From assembly GCA_964543475.1 (NCBI GenBank), contig CAZIYJ010000003.1, positions 1 to 64,000 of the forward strand: a stretch of DNA of 64,000 nt. Reading direction: 5' to 3'. A program made the position numbers and the translations under genes. The notes under the pieces were generated by a model, which made no database searches, had not been told where the DNA came from, and saw only the letters and a program-made list of their open reading frames with translations. This document shows, one piece after another, positions 51,647 through 59,583 of this stretch (positions are counted from its first letter, which is position 1; every line of letters starts with the position of its first letter). This DNA comes from JAYSYM01 sp964543475 (GTDB lineage: Bacteria > Bdellovibrionota > Bdellovibrionia > Bdellovibrionales > JAMPXM01).

Positions 51647-53194
51647 GTGCCCATGAAATCAAAGCTAATGCATTTGAAAGCAAGAAATGTAGCGATGTTG
51701 TTGGCCTGTATTACAATTTGCCAGTTGCTGTCGCCAGTTCCTGCGGCCGCATCGCAGCTCTGCGCCGACATTTTTGCCCATGATCTCGGGTCTAAGCATC
51801 AAGTTGCCAAAGAAATTGAACTTCAGCGAACCGAAAATGAAACGCTCTTGCTGATGCCTAAAGATGATCTCTTGGTGAATGCAGTTCCTAAAAAATTGCG
51901 AATGGACTTTTGGGCGACGCATTTTCCGTCGATCTCTCATGATGCATTTTTGAAGTTGAAGTGGCAGGAGGTTGATCACGCTGTGAGAAATGCTGCACTT
52001 GAATCGGCATCGACCTTATCTGATTTTAAAGTTGATCGATCAGTTCCGCTCTTCACGGTAAGACAAAAGTTTACTATCTATCCACAGCGAGATTTTGAGT
52101 TCAATGGCCAAGCCTTTCGAAAAGGCGTAAAGCAAGAGATCGATTTGACTGGCTTTCTTAATCCGTTAGTTGAATATGCGGTCGGAAGCAAAGACGCCGT
52201 AAAAAATACGACGTATCTAGAATTGCACTTCAGAGATCAATCGCCAAGTGAGCTTGATCGGAAAACGCGAATTTTCTTTGATAGCATTGTGACTTCGCAA
52301 ATTAGGCTTAACAGGCAGACATCAGACCCTGTCAGTGATCACATTCACATCGTCGCTAACAAGCCAACCACCTATATCGAAAAACTTCGCGCAAGGGGAA
52401 TAAGCGATGAAGGAATCGCAGCTACACTTTCGGCCTATCATGCGCTTGCGGAGTTGGGAATGGTTTCGGGGTTGTTCAAGAACGGGCAGCGGCTTGGCGA
52501 AGTAAAACAACCGGGAAAGCCACCGACATTTAGTTTTCTTCAGCAATCTAAAATTCCGTCAGTGCTGAAATTTTTTGACTCAATCGTCGAGGGTCGAAAT
52601 TTAACTTATGATAAGTATGGCGATGAGGGGACTGATCTTAAGAAAAACTATGTAGGAGCACGTTGGGGTACTACTTACTCTGACCAGAATCTTTGGGGCC
52701 TTGAGCTTCGTTTTCCGGGATATCGCTCCTCGCGCGATTACGGTCCGATGGCTAATGCGATCAAGAAAACCCTCGACACTCAGAGGTTTCCATTCACTGC
52801 TGAAGAGGCCGCACTCTTTCAAGAGTTAAGACGAACCGGTCAGTTTGAAAAAGAAGTCTGGTTTTCGCTCGATCCTTCAGAAAATTTAGCTAACTTCAAG
52901 CACCCGCTTCTGAAGTCTTTAGCGCAACGAGTATTAGACAAACACGAGTCGATCAAAGTTGAGCCGAGAGATGGGTCAAGCGATTATCCAACTTCTCTTT
53001 TGGTGCTTTATGACTGGGGCTCACACCCTTTCTTTAAAAACGATCGCGCCCTTGTGTCGCAAATCAGAACTAAGCAAATTCGTGCGCTCACGCGGATGCT
53101 TAATGCGTCTCGCATAGAAGAGACGTGGTCGAAGAGCTTCATGGTCGAGTCGGGAATTTTTGACCGGGTTTATCGGATGCTCGGTCGGCCCTGA
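51647..53194 (+). CDS. Exported protein of unknown function
   Basis: A 515-residue protein with a signal peptide (NVAMLLACITICQLLSPVPA). The middle has DHIHIVANKPTTYIEK and a late NLWGLELRFPGYRSS, which are weakly reminiscent of amidoligase/glutamate-ligase folds, but no nucleotide site is assigned. GAGAGG lies 6 bases before the GTG at 51647; an ATG at 51653 is an alternative. Its 3' end is 7 bases from a convergent gene. Confidence 0.58.
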   Translation: MPMKSKLMHLKARNVAMLLACITICQLLSPVPAAASQLCADIFAHDLGSKHQVAKEIELQRTENETLLLMPKDDLLVNAVPKKLRMDFWATHFPSISHDAFLKLKWQEVDHAVRNAALESASTLSDFKVDRSVPLFTVRQKFTIYPQRDFEFNGQAFRKGVKQEIDLTGFLNPLVEYAVGSKDAVKNTTYLELHFRDQSPSELDRKTRIFFDSIVTSQIRLNRQTSDPVSDHIHIVANKPTTYIEKLRARGISDEGIAATLSAYHALAELGMVSGLFKNGQRLGEVKQPGKPPTFSFLQQSKIPSVLKFFDSIVEGRNLTYDKYGDEGTDLKKNYVGARWGTTYSDQNLWGLELRFPGYRSSRDYGPMANAIKKTLDTQRFPFTAEEAALFQELRRTGQFEKEVWFSLDPSENLANFKHPLLKSLAQRVLDKHESIKVEPRDGSSDYPTSLLVLYDWGSHPFFKNDRALVSQIRTKQIRALTRMLNASRIEETWSKSFMVESGIFDRVYRMLGRP

Positions 53195-53201
53195 AAACGA
53201 T

Positions 53202-53576
53202 CTACTTCAAAGATTTACGGAAGGTATTGAGTGCGGCCATTTTTGGCGAAGAAATGTTAAGCCCGAGCTGAATGAGCGGCTTAATTACTTCGTTAAGCAA
53301 ACGTTCGATGCGCTCTTCGTTGATTTCTTCAAGCTGATGCTCGGCGATCACAAAGGGTGTTCCAACCGGAAATTCTCCGATGTACAGTTGTCCCTTAAAC
53401 GTAACTTTCTTTTTATTTTTAAGTAGGCCCTTGCTCTCAAAGGCATCGTGCGAATACTCGATACGAACTTGGCGAAATCTACGCTCGGCGGACGCAACCT
53501 TGAGCCAAAGTATAAGCACCGCAAAAACTAATACGACATTTGTAATTGCGAAGATCTGTAACATCGAAAAGTCCAT
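53202..53576 (-). CDS. Single-pass membrane protein of unknown function
   Basis: A 124-residue protein: one N-terminal transmembrane helix (LQIFAITNVVLVFAVLILWL), then a basic linker and a helical domain. No family is recognised. No ribosome site is obvious before 53576; an ATG at 53564 is an alternative. Confidence 0.5.
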   Translation of the reverse strand: MDFSMLQIFAITNVVLVFAVLILWLKVASAERRFRQVRIEYSHDAFESKGLLKNKKKVTFKGQLYIGEFPVGTPFVIAEHQLEEINEERIERLLNEVIKPLIQLGLNISSPKMAALNTFRKSLK

Positions 53577-53616
53577 GGTTAAGTTCTAAGTCGAGGTCCG
53601 CGGACATACAAAGCAA

Positions 53617-53633
53617 TTCCGCGCTGCGCGGAA
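53617..53633. repeat. GC palindrome repeat A, copy 2
   Basis: TTCCGCGC and GCGCGGAA separated by T, followed by AATAATCAAGAATA. It lies 14 bases before copy 3. Confidence 0.8.
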
Positions 53634-53647
53634 ATAATCAAGAATAG

Positions 53648-53679
53648 TTCCGCGCTGGCGCGGAATAAATCTAGAGTTT
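53648..53679. repeat. GC palindrome repeat A, copy 3, with AATCTAGAGTTT tail
   Basis: TTCCGCGC/GCGCGGAA around TG, then the tail TAAATCTAGAGTTT shared with copies 5 and 6. Confidence 0.82.
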
Positions 53680-53713
53680 GACCCGTGCGCCACAACCAGG
53701 AAAACTATCGCTA

Positions 53714-54454
53714 ATGAAGATCACGCAAATCATCACGCTAACAGCTCTCCTATTGTCAGCTTGCTCAACGCCCCCAACGACGAGGGATATCGCAAGAACT
53801 GAATGCGAGTATGGTAATCCGCTCTCTTGCAAGCAGGGAGAATATTGCGTCAACGTCGATCACGGTGTGGCGACATGCCAAGCTCACGAAGTCGAGCCAA
53901 AATTCACCTTGGACTTTCCTTACACTAAAGGCACCGACGTCATTTGCGATCAAGGCACACTCTCTCCGAAAGGCGAAAGTCACACTTGGCGAAATACTGC
54001 GTTCGCTGTCGATTTGCAATCTGATCGAAAAGTTAAAGAAGTAAAAATTCTAGCTGGCGCAAGCGGAAAAGTGATCGTTCACGATGGTTGCACAACCGAG
54101 AGTGATAAGTGCGGCGGCGGTTTCGGCAACGCAGTTAAAATCCTCACCGATGATGGATACCTGATCCAATACGCTCATCTCAAAAAAGTATTCGTCAAAT
54201 CTGGCGATCAGGTGCGCGCTGGAGATTTGCTCGGAATCGAAGGAACCACCGGCTGGACCGGAGTCGGCAATCGCCATTTACACTTAAGCGTTCATTATGA
54301 TTGGCGCCCAAAAAGCGATCTCTGGAATACCCCAGGCTATTTGCCACCATCAGTACCGTTTAAGCTCTCGATGTGCGAAGGCGACGTAGATGTTCGTAAG
54401 CTTGTTTGTCGCAGGACCTCGCGTGTAGCTCCTAAGCTTTGTATTAAAGATTGA
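53714..54454 (+). CDS. M23/LytM-like peptidase-fold lipoprotein
   Basis: About 246 residues. Signal peptide ends in LLLSACS (lipobox). An EGF-like cysteine pattern follows (TECEYGNPLSCKQGEYCVN). The M23 core runs from ~85: AFAVDLQSD carries the zinc-site aspartate; the second histidine motif is NRHLHLSVHYD. In the HxxxD motif the His normally in HxGxD is not in the expected position; His in SHTWRNTAF upstream may replace it. So it could be active in a variant form or degenerate. It would act on peptidoglycan. The ATG at 53714 is chosen for the signal peptide. Confidence 0.72.
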   Translation: MKITQIITLTALLLSACSTPPTTRDIARTECEYGNPLSCKQGEYCVNVDHGVATCQAHEVEPKFTLDFPYTKGTDVICDQGTLSPKGESHTWRNTAFAVDLQSDRKVKEVKILAGASGKVIVHDGCTTESDKCGGGFGNAVKILTDDGYLIQYAHLKKVFVKSGDQVRAGDLLGIEGTTGWTGVGNRHLHLSVHYDWRPKSDLWNTPGYLPPSVPFKLSMCEGDVDVRKLVCRRTSRVAPKLCIKD

Positions 54455-54527
54455 AGACTCGGCCTTAAGAAGATACTCTTCTCCTCTACCTATTTACGAC
54501 CGAATTGCGTCGCCACGGAGGGCCCAA

Positions 54528-54929
54528 GTGGAACTTTCAGATTTTATTCAAAGAGTGCAGAACACGAACTTCAAGAAGATCACTTGGATCTACCTCAATT
54601 CTAAAAGTGTTGAAGAAAAGCCTGATCTCAATAGCGAGACTCTCCCGTGGCTTCCGACAAAGCATGCTGGAACTATGGCCGGAGCAACTGGCTTCGGAGA
54701 TATCGTTCGCGGCGACCGCACGATCGTGACTAGCTTCGATGGCAAACTCCTCGGCGTTTATAAAATCGAAGGATCAATCAAGGTTGGTAAGACAACTGTT
54801 CTTACTAGAATCGTCGATCTTAAAAATGCAAAAGTCGGCGCAAAATCTGGAAGCGCTGCCGGAAGCTACCTCTTAAAAGAAGATTTCTTGAAACTTCTTG
54901 AGGGCGTTCAAAAGTCTAACGCTAATTAG
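54528..54929 (+). CDS. Protein of unknown function
   Basis: A 133-residue cytoplasmic protein starting with GTG after CGGAGG. Beta-rich, Lys-rich, with a Gly/Ala/Ser loop (KVGAKSGSAAGSYLL). No family or signal peptide. A GC palindrome (54936) lies 7 bases after its stop. Confidence 0.55.
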   Translation: MELSDFIQRVQNTNFKKITWIYLNSKSVEEKPDLNSETLPWLPTKHAGTMAGATGFGDIVRGDRTIVTSFDGKLLGVYKIEGSIKVGKTTVLTRIVDLKNAKVGAKSGSAAGSYLLKEDFLKLLEGVQKSNAN

Positions 54930-54935
54930 ATCGAG

Positions 54936-54955
54936 TTTCCGCGCCGGCGCGGAAA
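54936..54955. repeat. GC palindrome repeat A, copy 4
   Basis: A perfect 20-base palindrome, TTTCCGCGCC joined directly to GGCGCGGAAA. It follows a gene end, as copies 1, 2 and 5 do. Confidence 0.82.
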
Positions 54956-55017
54956 TTGTTGGCCCACCATTCGCAATAGAGGCTCCTCGTTAGGTAACTC
55001 AACTTATAGGAGCTCTC

Positions 55018-55443
55018 ATGCGTTTACTCGTAGGCATTTTTACATTACTGGCAATTTCTTCGACAGCATCAATGGCAGTGGCCGGAGAGAATGGCTCATT
55101 CCTCTCATGCAAATCAGAATCAGGCCTTACGGTTCTTAATATCGGAAACATCGATAGCGCTCTTAATCCACGTTCGGTTCAACTTACAATCGAAGGCCAA
55201 ACGCTTGGCAACCTCGTAGTAGGTGCAGCGGTTGATGAAATCGTTGTCGGCAAGCTCACATTATTCAGAGATATCGCTCAAGGCGAAATTATTTTGGGAA
55301 TTAAGTCTGTTCCGGTTTCAGAAGTTGAAGCTGCTAGCGGTGTTTCTCGTCTCCAAATTTTTAAAGGGATCGACCCGCGCAAAGGCAAAGAGCTTGATTT
55401 CAACATCGATGTAGTTTGCCAGACTGTTTACAATCCGATTTGA
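55018..55443 (+). CDS. Exported protein of unknown function
   Basis: A 141-residue protein with a signal peptide (RLLVGIFTLLAISSTASMAVA) and a beta-rich mature domain with cysteines LSCKSES and VVCQTVY at the two ends, likely paired. No family recognised. GGAG precedes the ATG. Repeat A copy 5 starts 5 bases after its stop. Confidence 0.62.
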   Translation: MRLLVGIFTLLAISSTASMAVAGENGSFLSCKSESGLTVLNIGNIDSALNPRSVQLTIEGQTLGNLVVGAAVDEIVVGKLTLFRDIAQGEIILGIKSVPVSEVEAASGVSRLQIFKGIDPRKGKELDFNIDVVCQTVYNPI

Positions 55444-55447
55444 TTTT

Positions 55448-55479
55448 TTTCCGCGCTGCGCGGAAATAATCTAGAGTTT
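55448..55479. repeat. GC palindrome repeat A, copy 5, overlapping a gene end
   Basis: TTTCCGCGC/GCGCGGAAA around T, then TAATCTAGAGTTT. The tail supplies the stop and last codons of the gene at 55471 on the minus strand. Confidence 0.82.
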
Positions 55480-55728
55480 TATCAGCCAAGTCACGAGGGC
55501 GACTGCAATAGTTGTGCAAGTAACCACGATGACTCCGAGCTTCGTAACGACTCGGTATTCTGATTGCGTGAATCGATGATCAATTCGCTGCTCTAAATGT
55601 TCGAGATCGGATTTTCTCACAAGCTCTCCCTCGACCGCATCGATCAAGATTTGTACTTGAGCTTCGGCCTGATCGCGCCGAAACCCAACTTCCTCTAGAT
55701 TCTTAATATACTTCAAAGCATTAAACAT
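55471..55728 (-). CDS. Coiled-coil protein with a C-terminal membrane helix (DUF1640-like)
   Basis: About 85 residues. A charged helical region (GFRRDQAEAQVQILIDAVEG) and a HLEQRIDHRF coiled coil are followed by one membrane helix (VIVVTCTTIAVALVTWLIKL). This layout resembles DUF1640 proteins, often found in phages and mobile DNA. AAGGAG before the ATG at 55728 decides the start; the in-frame extension to 55785 lacks it. The stop is inside a GC repeat. Confidence 0.65.
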   Translation of the reverse strand: MFNALKYIKNLEEVGFRRDQAEAQVQILIDAVEGELVRKSDLEHLEQRIDHRFTQSEYRVVTKLGVIVVTCTTIAVALVTWLIKL

Positions 55729-55838
55729 CGCCAGACTCCTTTTTGGCTGAGGGACAGTGCAAATGGGGGAGCACTGGCGAATCAAACTGAGAGGCAGCTC
55801 AGCGGCGACGCGGTCGGAACTCGTGCGCAGACACTCGC

Positions 55839-56681
55839 TTAAGCCCAGGCGCTGCGATTGTCCGCGGCGTATTGTTCAAGCGAGCGGGGTTCTCGGCCTA
55901 AAATATCCCGCACTGAAGTGGTAACGCGTGAATTGTATCCCTCGCGCAAGAAGCCCATAATCAACACCATGAAATCTACGTAGTCGGCTGGTAATCCTGC
56001 GCCGATCAGCCCTGAGCGAAATTCTTCAGGAGTAGTCTCCTGATAACTTACTTCACGACCTGCTACCGAAGAAATCAAGCGACCCATCTCGCTATGATCT
56101 ACGGCGCGAGCGCCGGTCAAGTCAAAGTCGCTTCCTGACAATTCATCATTTAAAAGCAAGTGAGCTGCAACGGCTGAAATGTCGCGAGCATCGATAAAGC
56201 TCGTTTGCGCGGTACCAGCAGGTAACATAATTTTTGAAGCCGAATTGATTGCGCCAACCCAGAACGTATTGAAGTTTTGCATGAACCAGTTGGGGCGAAT
56301 GATGTTGTAATTCAATCCTGATTTTTCGAGTTCGATTTCAGCTCTTCTAAATGGTGCAGTCTCTACTGCGTTTGCGCCCATTGCAGTCATCAAGACAACT
56401 TTTTTAAGACTGCGGCGTTTTGATTCTTGAATCAGCGGCGAAAGAATTTTGTATTGATCGGCAAAGCCTGGAGGCGAGAGCAAGAACGCACGATCGACTC
56501 CCTCAAACGCAGCTGAGAGTCCTTCTCCGGTTACCAAATCGACCTTCACGACAGACGGGTCGTTTGCATTAGCCTTGCTCGAAGTTGAACGCACTTTAGC
56601 GCCCTGAGCTTTTAGCAAGCGAACGATCTCTGATCCAACCATTCCTGAAGCACCTACAACCAACACTGTTTCGTTTTTCAT
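55839..56681 (-). CDS. NmrA-type NAD(P)-dependent reductase
   Basis: A 280-residue protein with the Rossmann start VLVVGASGMVGSEIVRLL, an NmrA-like NYNIIRPNWFMQNF segment and a C-terminal substrate region. These SDR-like proteins reduce small molecules such as quinones or sense NAD(P). AAGGAG precedes the ATG. It is divergent from a LysR gene that likely regulates it; the gap holds a 16-base palindrome. Confidence 0.88.
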   Translation of the reverse strand: MKNETVLVVGASGMVGSEIVRLLKAQGAKVRSTSSKANANDPSVVKVDLVTGEGLSAAFEGVDRAFLLSPPGFADQYKILSPLIQESKRRSLKKVVLMTAMGANAVETAPFRRAEIELEKSGLNYNIIRPNWFMQNFNTFWVGAINSASKIMLPAGTAQTSFIDARDISAVAAHLLLNDELSGSDFDLTGARAVDHSEMGRLISSVAGREVSYQETTPEEFRSGLIGAGLPADYVDFMVLIMGFLREGYNSRVTTSVRDILGREPRSLEQYAADNRSAWA

Positions 56682-56779
56682 TTTATTCTCCTTAATTTGC
56701 GGCCACCCCAGTGCGGCCTAACACAATCAGTATCGTCGATAAAAGGACTGTTGATTAGACGCACTAATTGAACAATAAT

Positions 56780-56795
56780 GTTTCTATATAGAAAC
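56780..56795. promoter_or_regulatory. Perfect 16-base palindrome between the reductase and LysR genes
   Basis: GTTTCTATATAGAAAC is its own reverse complement. It lies 12 bases before the preferred LysR start (56808) and ~98 bases from the reductase start, a good place for a regulator site. Confidence 0.5.
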
Positions 56796-56807
56796 AATGG
56801 TTATCAG

Positions 56808-57698
56808 ATGGATTTAGAGCTCACTAGGATCTTCGTAAAGGTAGTTCAAAATGGAAGCTTCTCTAAAGCTGCGGACCTGCTTAAGCTTCCTAAGTCGACA
56901 GTAAGCAAATCAATTAGCCGGCTTGAGAATGAGACGGGGACAAAGCTTTTAACAAGGACTACAAGAAGCCTTACGCTCACGGCATCGGGGCGAGCGTTTT
57001 ACGATTCGAGCTTGGGTCCGATTCAAATTTTGGAAGATGCTCAGAAGTCGCTTTACGGAAGCGACAGTCTTATTTCTGGACTCGTCCGCATCACTGCTCC
57101 CGAAGATCTTGGCTCGCAATTGCTTGCACCAAAACTCGCTGAACTTACTCTCAAGCATGAATCTCTTCGTTTTGAACTTCGTTACACCGACGAAGTTTTG
57201 GATTTGGTTAAAGATGGAATCGACCTAGCCGTCCGAATTGGCAAACCAAGCGAGAGTTCGTTTAAAATAAAAAAGGCAGGCGAGATAACCTTGATTACCG
57301 TTGCTTCGCCAAAATATTTAAAGAACAGAGATAGACTTAAACATCCAAAAGACCTCGCCGATCACTCAACGCTTACTTACAGTGATCAAGCGTTCAGAAA
57401 ATGGAGTTTACGCTCAGATCAGTCGACTGCGACTGTGTCGATAGAGCCAAAAATTTCGAGTAATCAAATGACGAGCTTGATCGCTTCTGCTGTTAGCGGA
57501 GGAGGGATAGCACTAGTCCCTTCTTACTTGTGCAAAAAGGAAATCGCGGCGGGCAGGCTTGTTCATGTGCTTCCGGAGTGGCGATCACCAGGGTTACCAG
57601 TGTCGGTGATCACTCCGCTTGCTCCATCCTCATCGGCGCGGCTGAAGGTGACTGTGGATTATTTGCTTGAAGCGCTCAAGGGAGAGCTCGAACATTGA
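56808..57698 (+). CDS. LysR-family transcriptional regulator
   Basis: About 296 residues: helix-turn-helix DLELTRIFVKVVQNGSFSKA ... STVSKSISRLEN, then the effector domain (LRFELRYTDEVLDLVKDGID). It probably controls the divergent NmrA-like reductase gene. The ATG at 56808 is preferred: the frame is open to 56778, but that earlier start lies inside a 16-base palindrome likely to be an operator. Confidence 0.9.
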   Translation: MDLELTRIFVKVVQNGSFSKAADLLKLPKSTVSKSISRLENETGTKLLTRTTRSLTLTASGRAFYDSSLGPIQILEDAQKSLYGSDSLISGLVRITAPEDLGSQLLAPKLAELTLKHESLRFELRYTDEVLDLVKDGIDLAVRIGKPSESSFKIKKAGEITLITVASPKYLKNRDRLKHPKDLADHSTLTYSDQAFRKWSLRSDQSTATVSIEPKISSNQMTSLIASAVSGGGIALVPSYLCKKEIAAGRLVHVLPEWRSPGLPVSVITPLAPSSSARLKVTVDYLLEALKGELEH

Positions 57699-57720
57699 TC
57701 GCAATGTCCTTCAAAGGCCA

Positions 57721-57793
57721 CTCTGAGATTTCCACACCTATAGGTGTGGAGATCGGGTGAGAATCTAGGGTCGGAAATTGAGTCCTCGCAACC
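57721..57793 (+). repeat. 73-base dispersed repeat B, copy 1
   Basis: Contains a perfect 20-base palindrome (57731-57750, core CCACACCTATAGGTGTGG), then GATCGGGTGAGAATCTAGGG and ends TGAGTCCTCGCAACC. A second copy at 59456 differs at about 6 of 73 bases and is in the same orientation. Confidence 0.85.
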
Positions 57794-57803
57794 AAGCTTG
57801 GTA

Positions 57804-58832
57804 TTAGTTGAAGAAGAATTTAAGATTGAGTTGCAGGCCCGCCATCGATCCGTAGTTCAGCGCTAGGCTGTCTGTGCCGATGGTGTATGGATCGACGTAA
57901 ACTCCTACCGATCGAACTCCGAAGTCCAAGGCTACCTTATCGTTTAGAAAGACGCCTCCACCGACCTGTACTCCGATCGAGCCTCGAGTGTATTCTTCAC
58001 TTTCAGATTCTTGAAAGCTTGGACTTGTAAAGTTTGGTCCGACGAAAAAATAGCCTGTAGTCCATTGGTAGACGTAGTTAGCATAAATTGTAGTAAACGA
58101 GACTGCATCGTTAATTCCATTTATGGTCGCGCTGGCGCCATTGACCGTTGCAGTAACTGATTTAATTTTTCGAGAGGCATCGACGCTCAAGCCTAGCGAG
58201 AATCCTGAGGAGTTTGGGGCGGCATAAAAATATTCTGCAAACACTCCACCAGCAGACTCAGTTTCATAGATCACTTCGCCAGTTTCGGTATCAGCGCCGC
58301 TTGTGAGATTTGCTTCACGGAATACCATTTTGTTAGCGCCACTAGCTAAAAGGCCCAGAGAAAATCGACCTTTTCTAATTGGAGCTGGTGCTTCGACTAC
58401 GGCTTGTTCCACAACGGGCGCTTGTGCATCTGCTACTGCCGGAGCTTGAACGACAGTTGCGGTAGCATCTGCGGTTGCAGTAACAACCTGCGCGGGTTGT
58501 ATCGCCACTTGAGTTTGAAAGGCAGACAAATGAACTGCCTGTCCAACGACGATAGAAGCAAACCGTGCGCAGTCAGCTAAGCTTGCGCGAGCTAACTTGT
58601 CCGCAACTGCTTCAATAGTTGCTTCGCAGTTAACGTTGTCTTGAAATCGCACTGTGACTTGGGTTCCAACCTGAACCTGTGCTGTGACACTCGTAATCGA
58701 GAATTCAACTATCTTCTTGTTTTGAATCACTTGGCTAACTGCGCCAAGTTGTTCAGCGCCGAACGCCGATGAAGATAACGATACTAAACCAAGAACTAAA
58801 AAACTTTGTCTTAAAACAAAACGCCCCATCAT
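57804..58832 (-). CDS. Outer-membrane beta-barrel protein with an Ala/Val-rich linker
   Basis: About 342 residues. A signal peptide (SFLVLGLVSLSSSAFG) precedes an SH3-like domain (QNKKIVEFSITSVTAQVQVGT), then an Ala/Val/Gln-rich linker (~120-150) and a C-terminal barrel whose strands end LQLNLKFFFN. It may form a small channel or anchor. The ATG at 58832 is 8 bases from a run of five G; GTG/ATG at 58841/58838 are too close. It lies between two copies of repeat B. Confidence 0.7.
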   Translation of the reverse strand: MMGRFVLRQSFLVLGLVSLSSSAFGAEQLGAVSQVIQNKKIVEFSITSVTAQVQVGTQVTVRFQDNVNCEATIEAVADKLARASLADCARFASIVVGQAVHLSAFQTQVAIQPAQVVTATADATATVVQAPAVADAQAPVVEQAVVEAPAPIRKGRFSLGLLASGANKMVFREANLTSGADTETGEVIYETESAGGVFAEYFYAAPNSSGFSLGLSVDASRKIKSVTATVNGASATINGINDAVSFTTIYANYVYQWTTGYFFVGPNFTSPSFQESESEEYTRGSIGVQVGGGVFLNDKVALDFGVRSVGVYVDPYTIGTDSLALNYGSMAGLQLNLKFFFN

Positions 58833-59006
58833 AAACATCACCCCCGTGATAACAGGAGGTACTGCACAGAACGAGCCCGCTCATAATGAACAGAATTTAT
58901 TTAATAGATAAAAGTGTGTGTCTTATGGTCGGGTTATTGTACAGCTAAACACTTTTGGCTGCGTCTCAAAAAAGCTCGAAAGTTAGTTGCCGATTGTGAC
59001 GCATTT

Positions 59007-59031
59007 CCGCGGAAAAACAGTCAGCGTGCGC
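59007..59031. repeat. 25-base segment duplicated from the thermonuclease gene
   Basis: The 25 bases at 59007-59031 (starting CCGCGGAAAAAC) match 59766-59790 inside the thermonuclease gene, differing at one base. The stop codon of the ribbon-helix-helix gene (59021-59023) lies inside it. Confidence 0.6.
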
Positions 59032-59329
59032 GCTTCGTGGAGCCACGCTTACTCGACTTACGGGTAGGGCTGCGGAGGGGAAGTGCACGACTGCCGATCA
59101 GCCTCTCCAAGTTTTCGAGGCGCCTTACGAGTCGGCTGTTGTCGTCAGCTACAATGTCTAGAGCGCGGCGAAGAGTCATTTGCATCAATGTTTGATATCC
59201 AATTCCAAGTTCGTCAGCTCTCTCGCGATATGCATCGAGTAAATCTAGCGGCATTCGAATCGTAATGTTCGATTTAATATTTTCGGGCTTTAGATCTTCA
59301 TCTTTCAAGAGTGCCTTAGTCTTTGCCAT
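59021..59329 (-). CDS. Ribbon-helix-helix protein, BrnA/CopG-like antitoxin candidate
   Basis: About 102 residues. SNITIRMPLDLLDAYRERAD and ELGIGYQTLMQMTLRRAL match the BrnA-type antitoxin pattern, where the RHH binds DNA. The C terminus is basic (TRKSSKRGSTKRAR) and differs from usual antitoxins. No toxin gene (BrnT-like) is beside it, so it may be an orphan regulator. GGGAG precedes the ATG at 59329. Confidence 0.68.
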   Translation of the reverse strand: MAKTKALLKDEDLKPENIKSNITIRMPLDLLDAYRERADELGIGYQTLMQMTLRRALDIVADDNSRLVRRLENLERLIGSRALPLRSPTRKSSKRGSTKRAR

Positions 59330-59455
59330 GAAAATGCTCCCATTCAATCATCAGTATACGAAAAGGTCCAATACGAAACACGACAGGCATGTATGTACAT
59401 TATACATATATTGTCGGTATTTGACTAGTTTTACTTTAATGGGCTTCGAGGGCCC

Positions 59456-59528
59456 CTCCGAGATTTCCGCACCTATAGGTGTGGAGATCGGGTGAGATTC
59501 TAGGTTTGGAAGTTGAGTCCTCGCAACC
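59456..59528 (+). repeat. 73-base dispersed repeat B, copy 2
   Basis: CTCCGAGATTTCCGCACC ... ending TGAGTCCTCGCAACC, with the palindromic core nearly intact. Same orientation as copy 1; the two flank the outer-membrane protein and RHH genes. Confidence 0.85.
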
Positions 59529-59530
59529 CA

Positions 59531-59582
59531 CTCCGAGATTTTACGGTCTATAGGCGGTTTTATGTCGGGAGAATCTAGAGTT
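59531..59582 (+). repeat. Degenerate repeat B copy 3
   Basis: Starts CTCCGAGATTTTACGG and ends GGGAGAATCTAGAGTT. It shares the start with copy 2 and the tail with repeat A, joining the two families. Confidence 0.65.
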
Positions 59583-59583
59583 C

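Noticed and set aside
58914..59195. 93-codon plus-strand ORF opposite the RHH gene
   Set aside because: Arg/Leu-rich shadow; the RHH gene on the other strand has a ribosome site and family motifs.
57721..59528. Insertion sequence with transposase
   Set aside because: No transposase or recombinase ORF lies between the repeats, and the repeats are direct rather than inverted at the ends.
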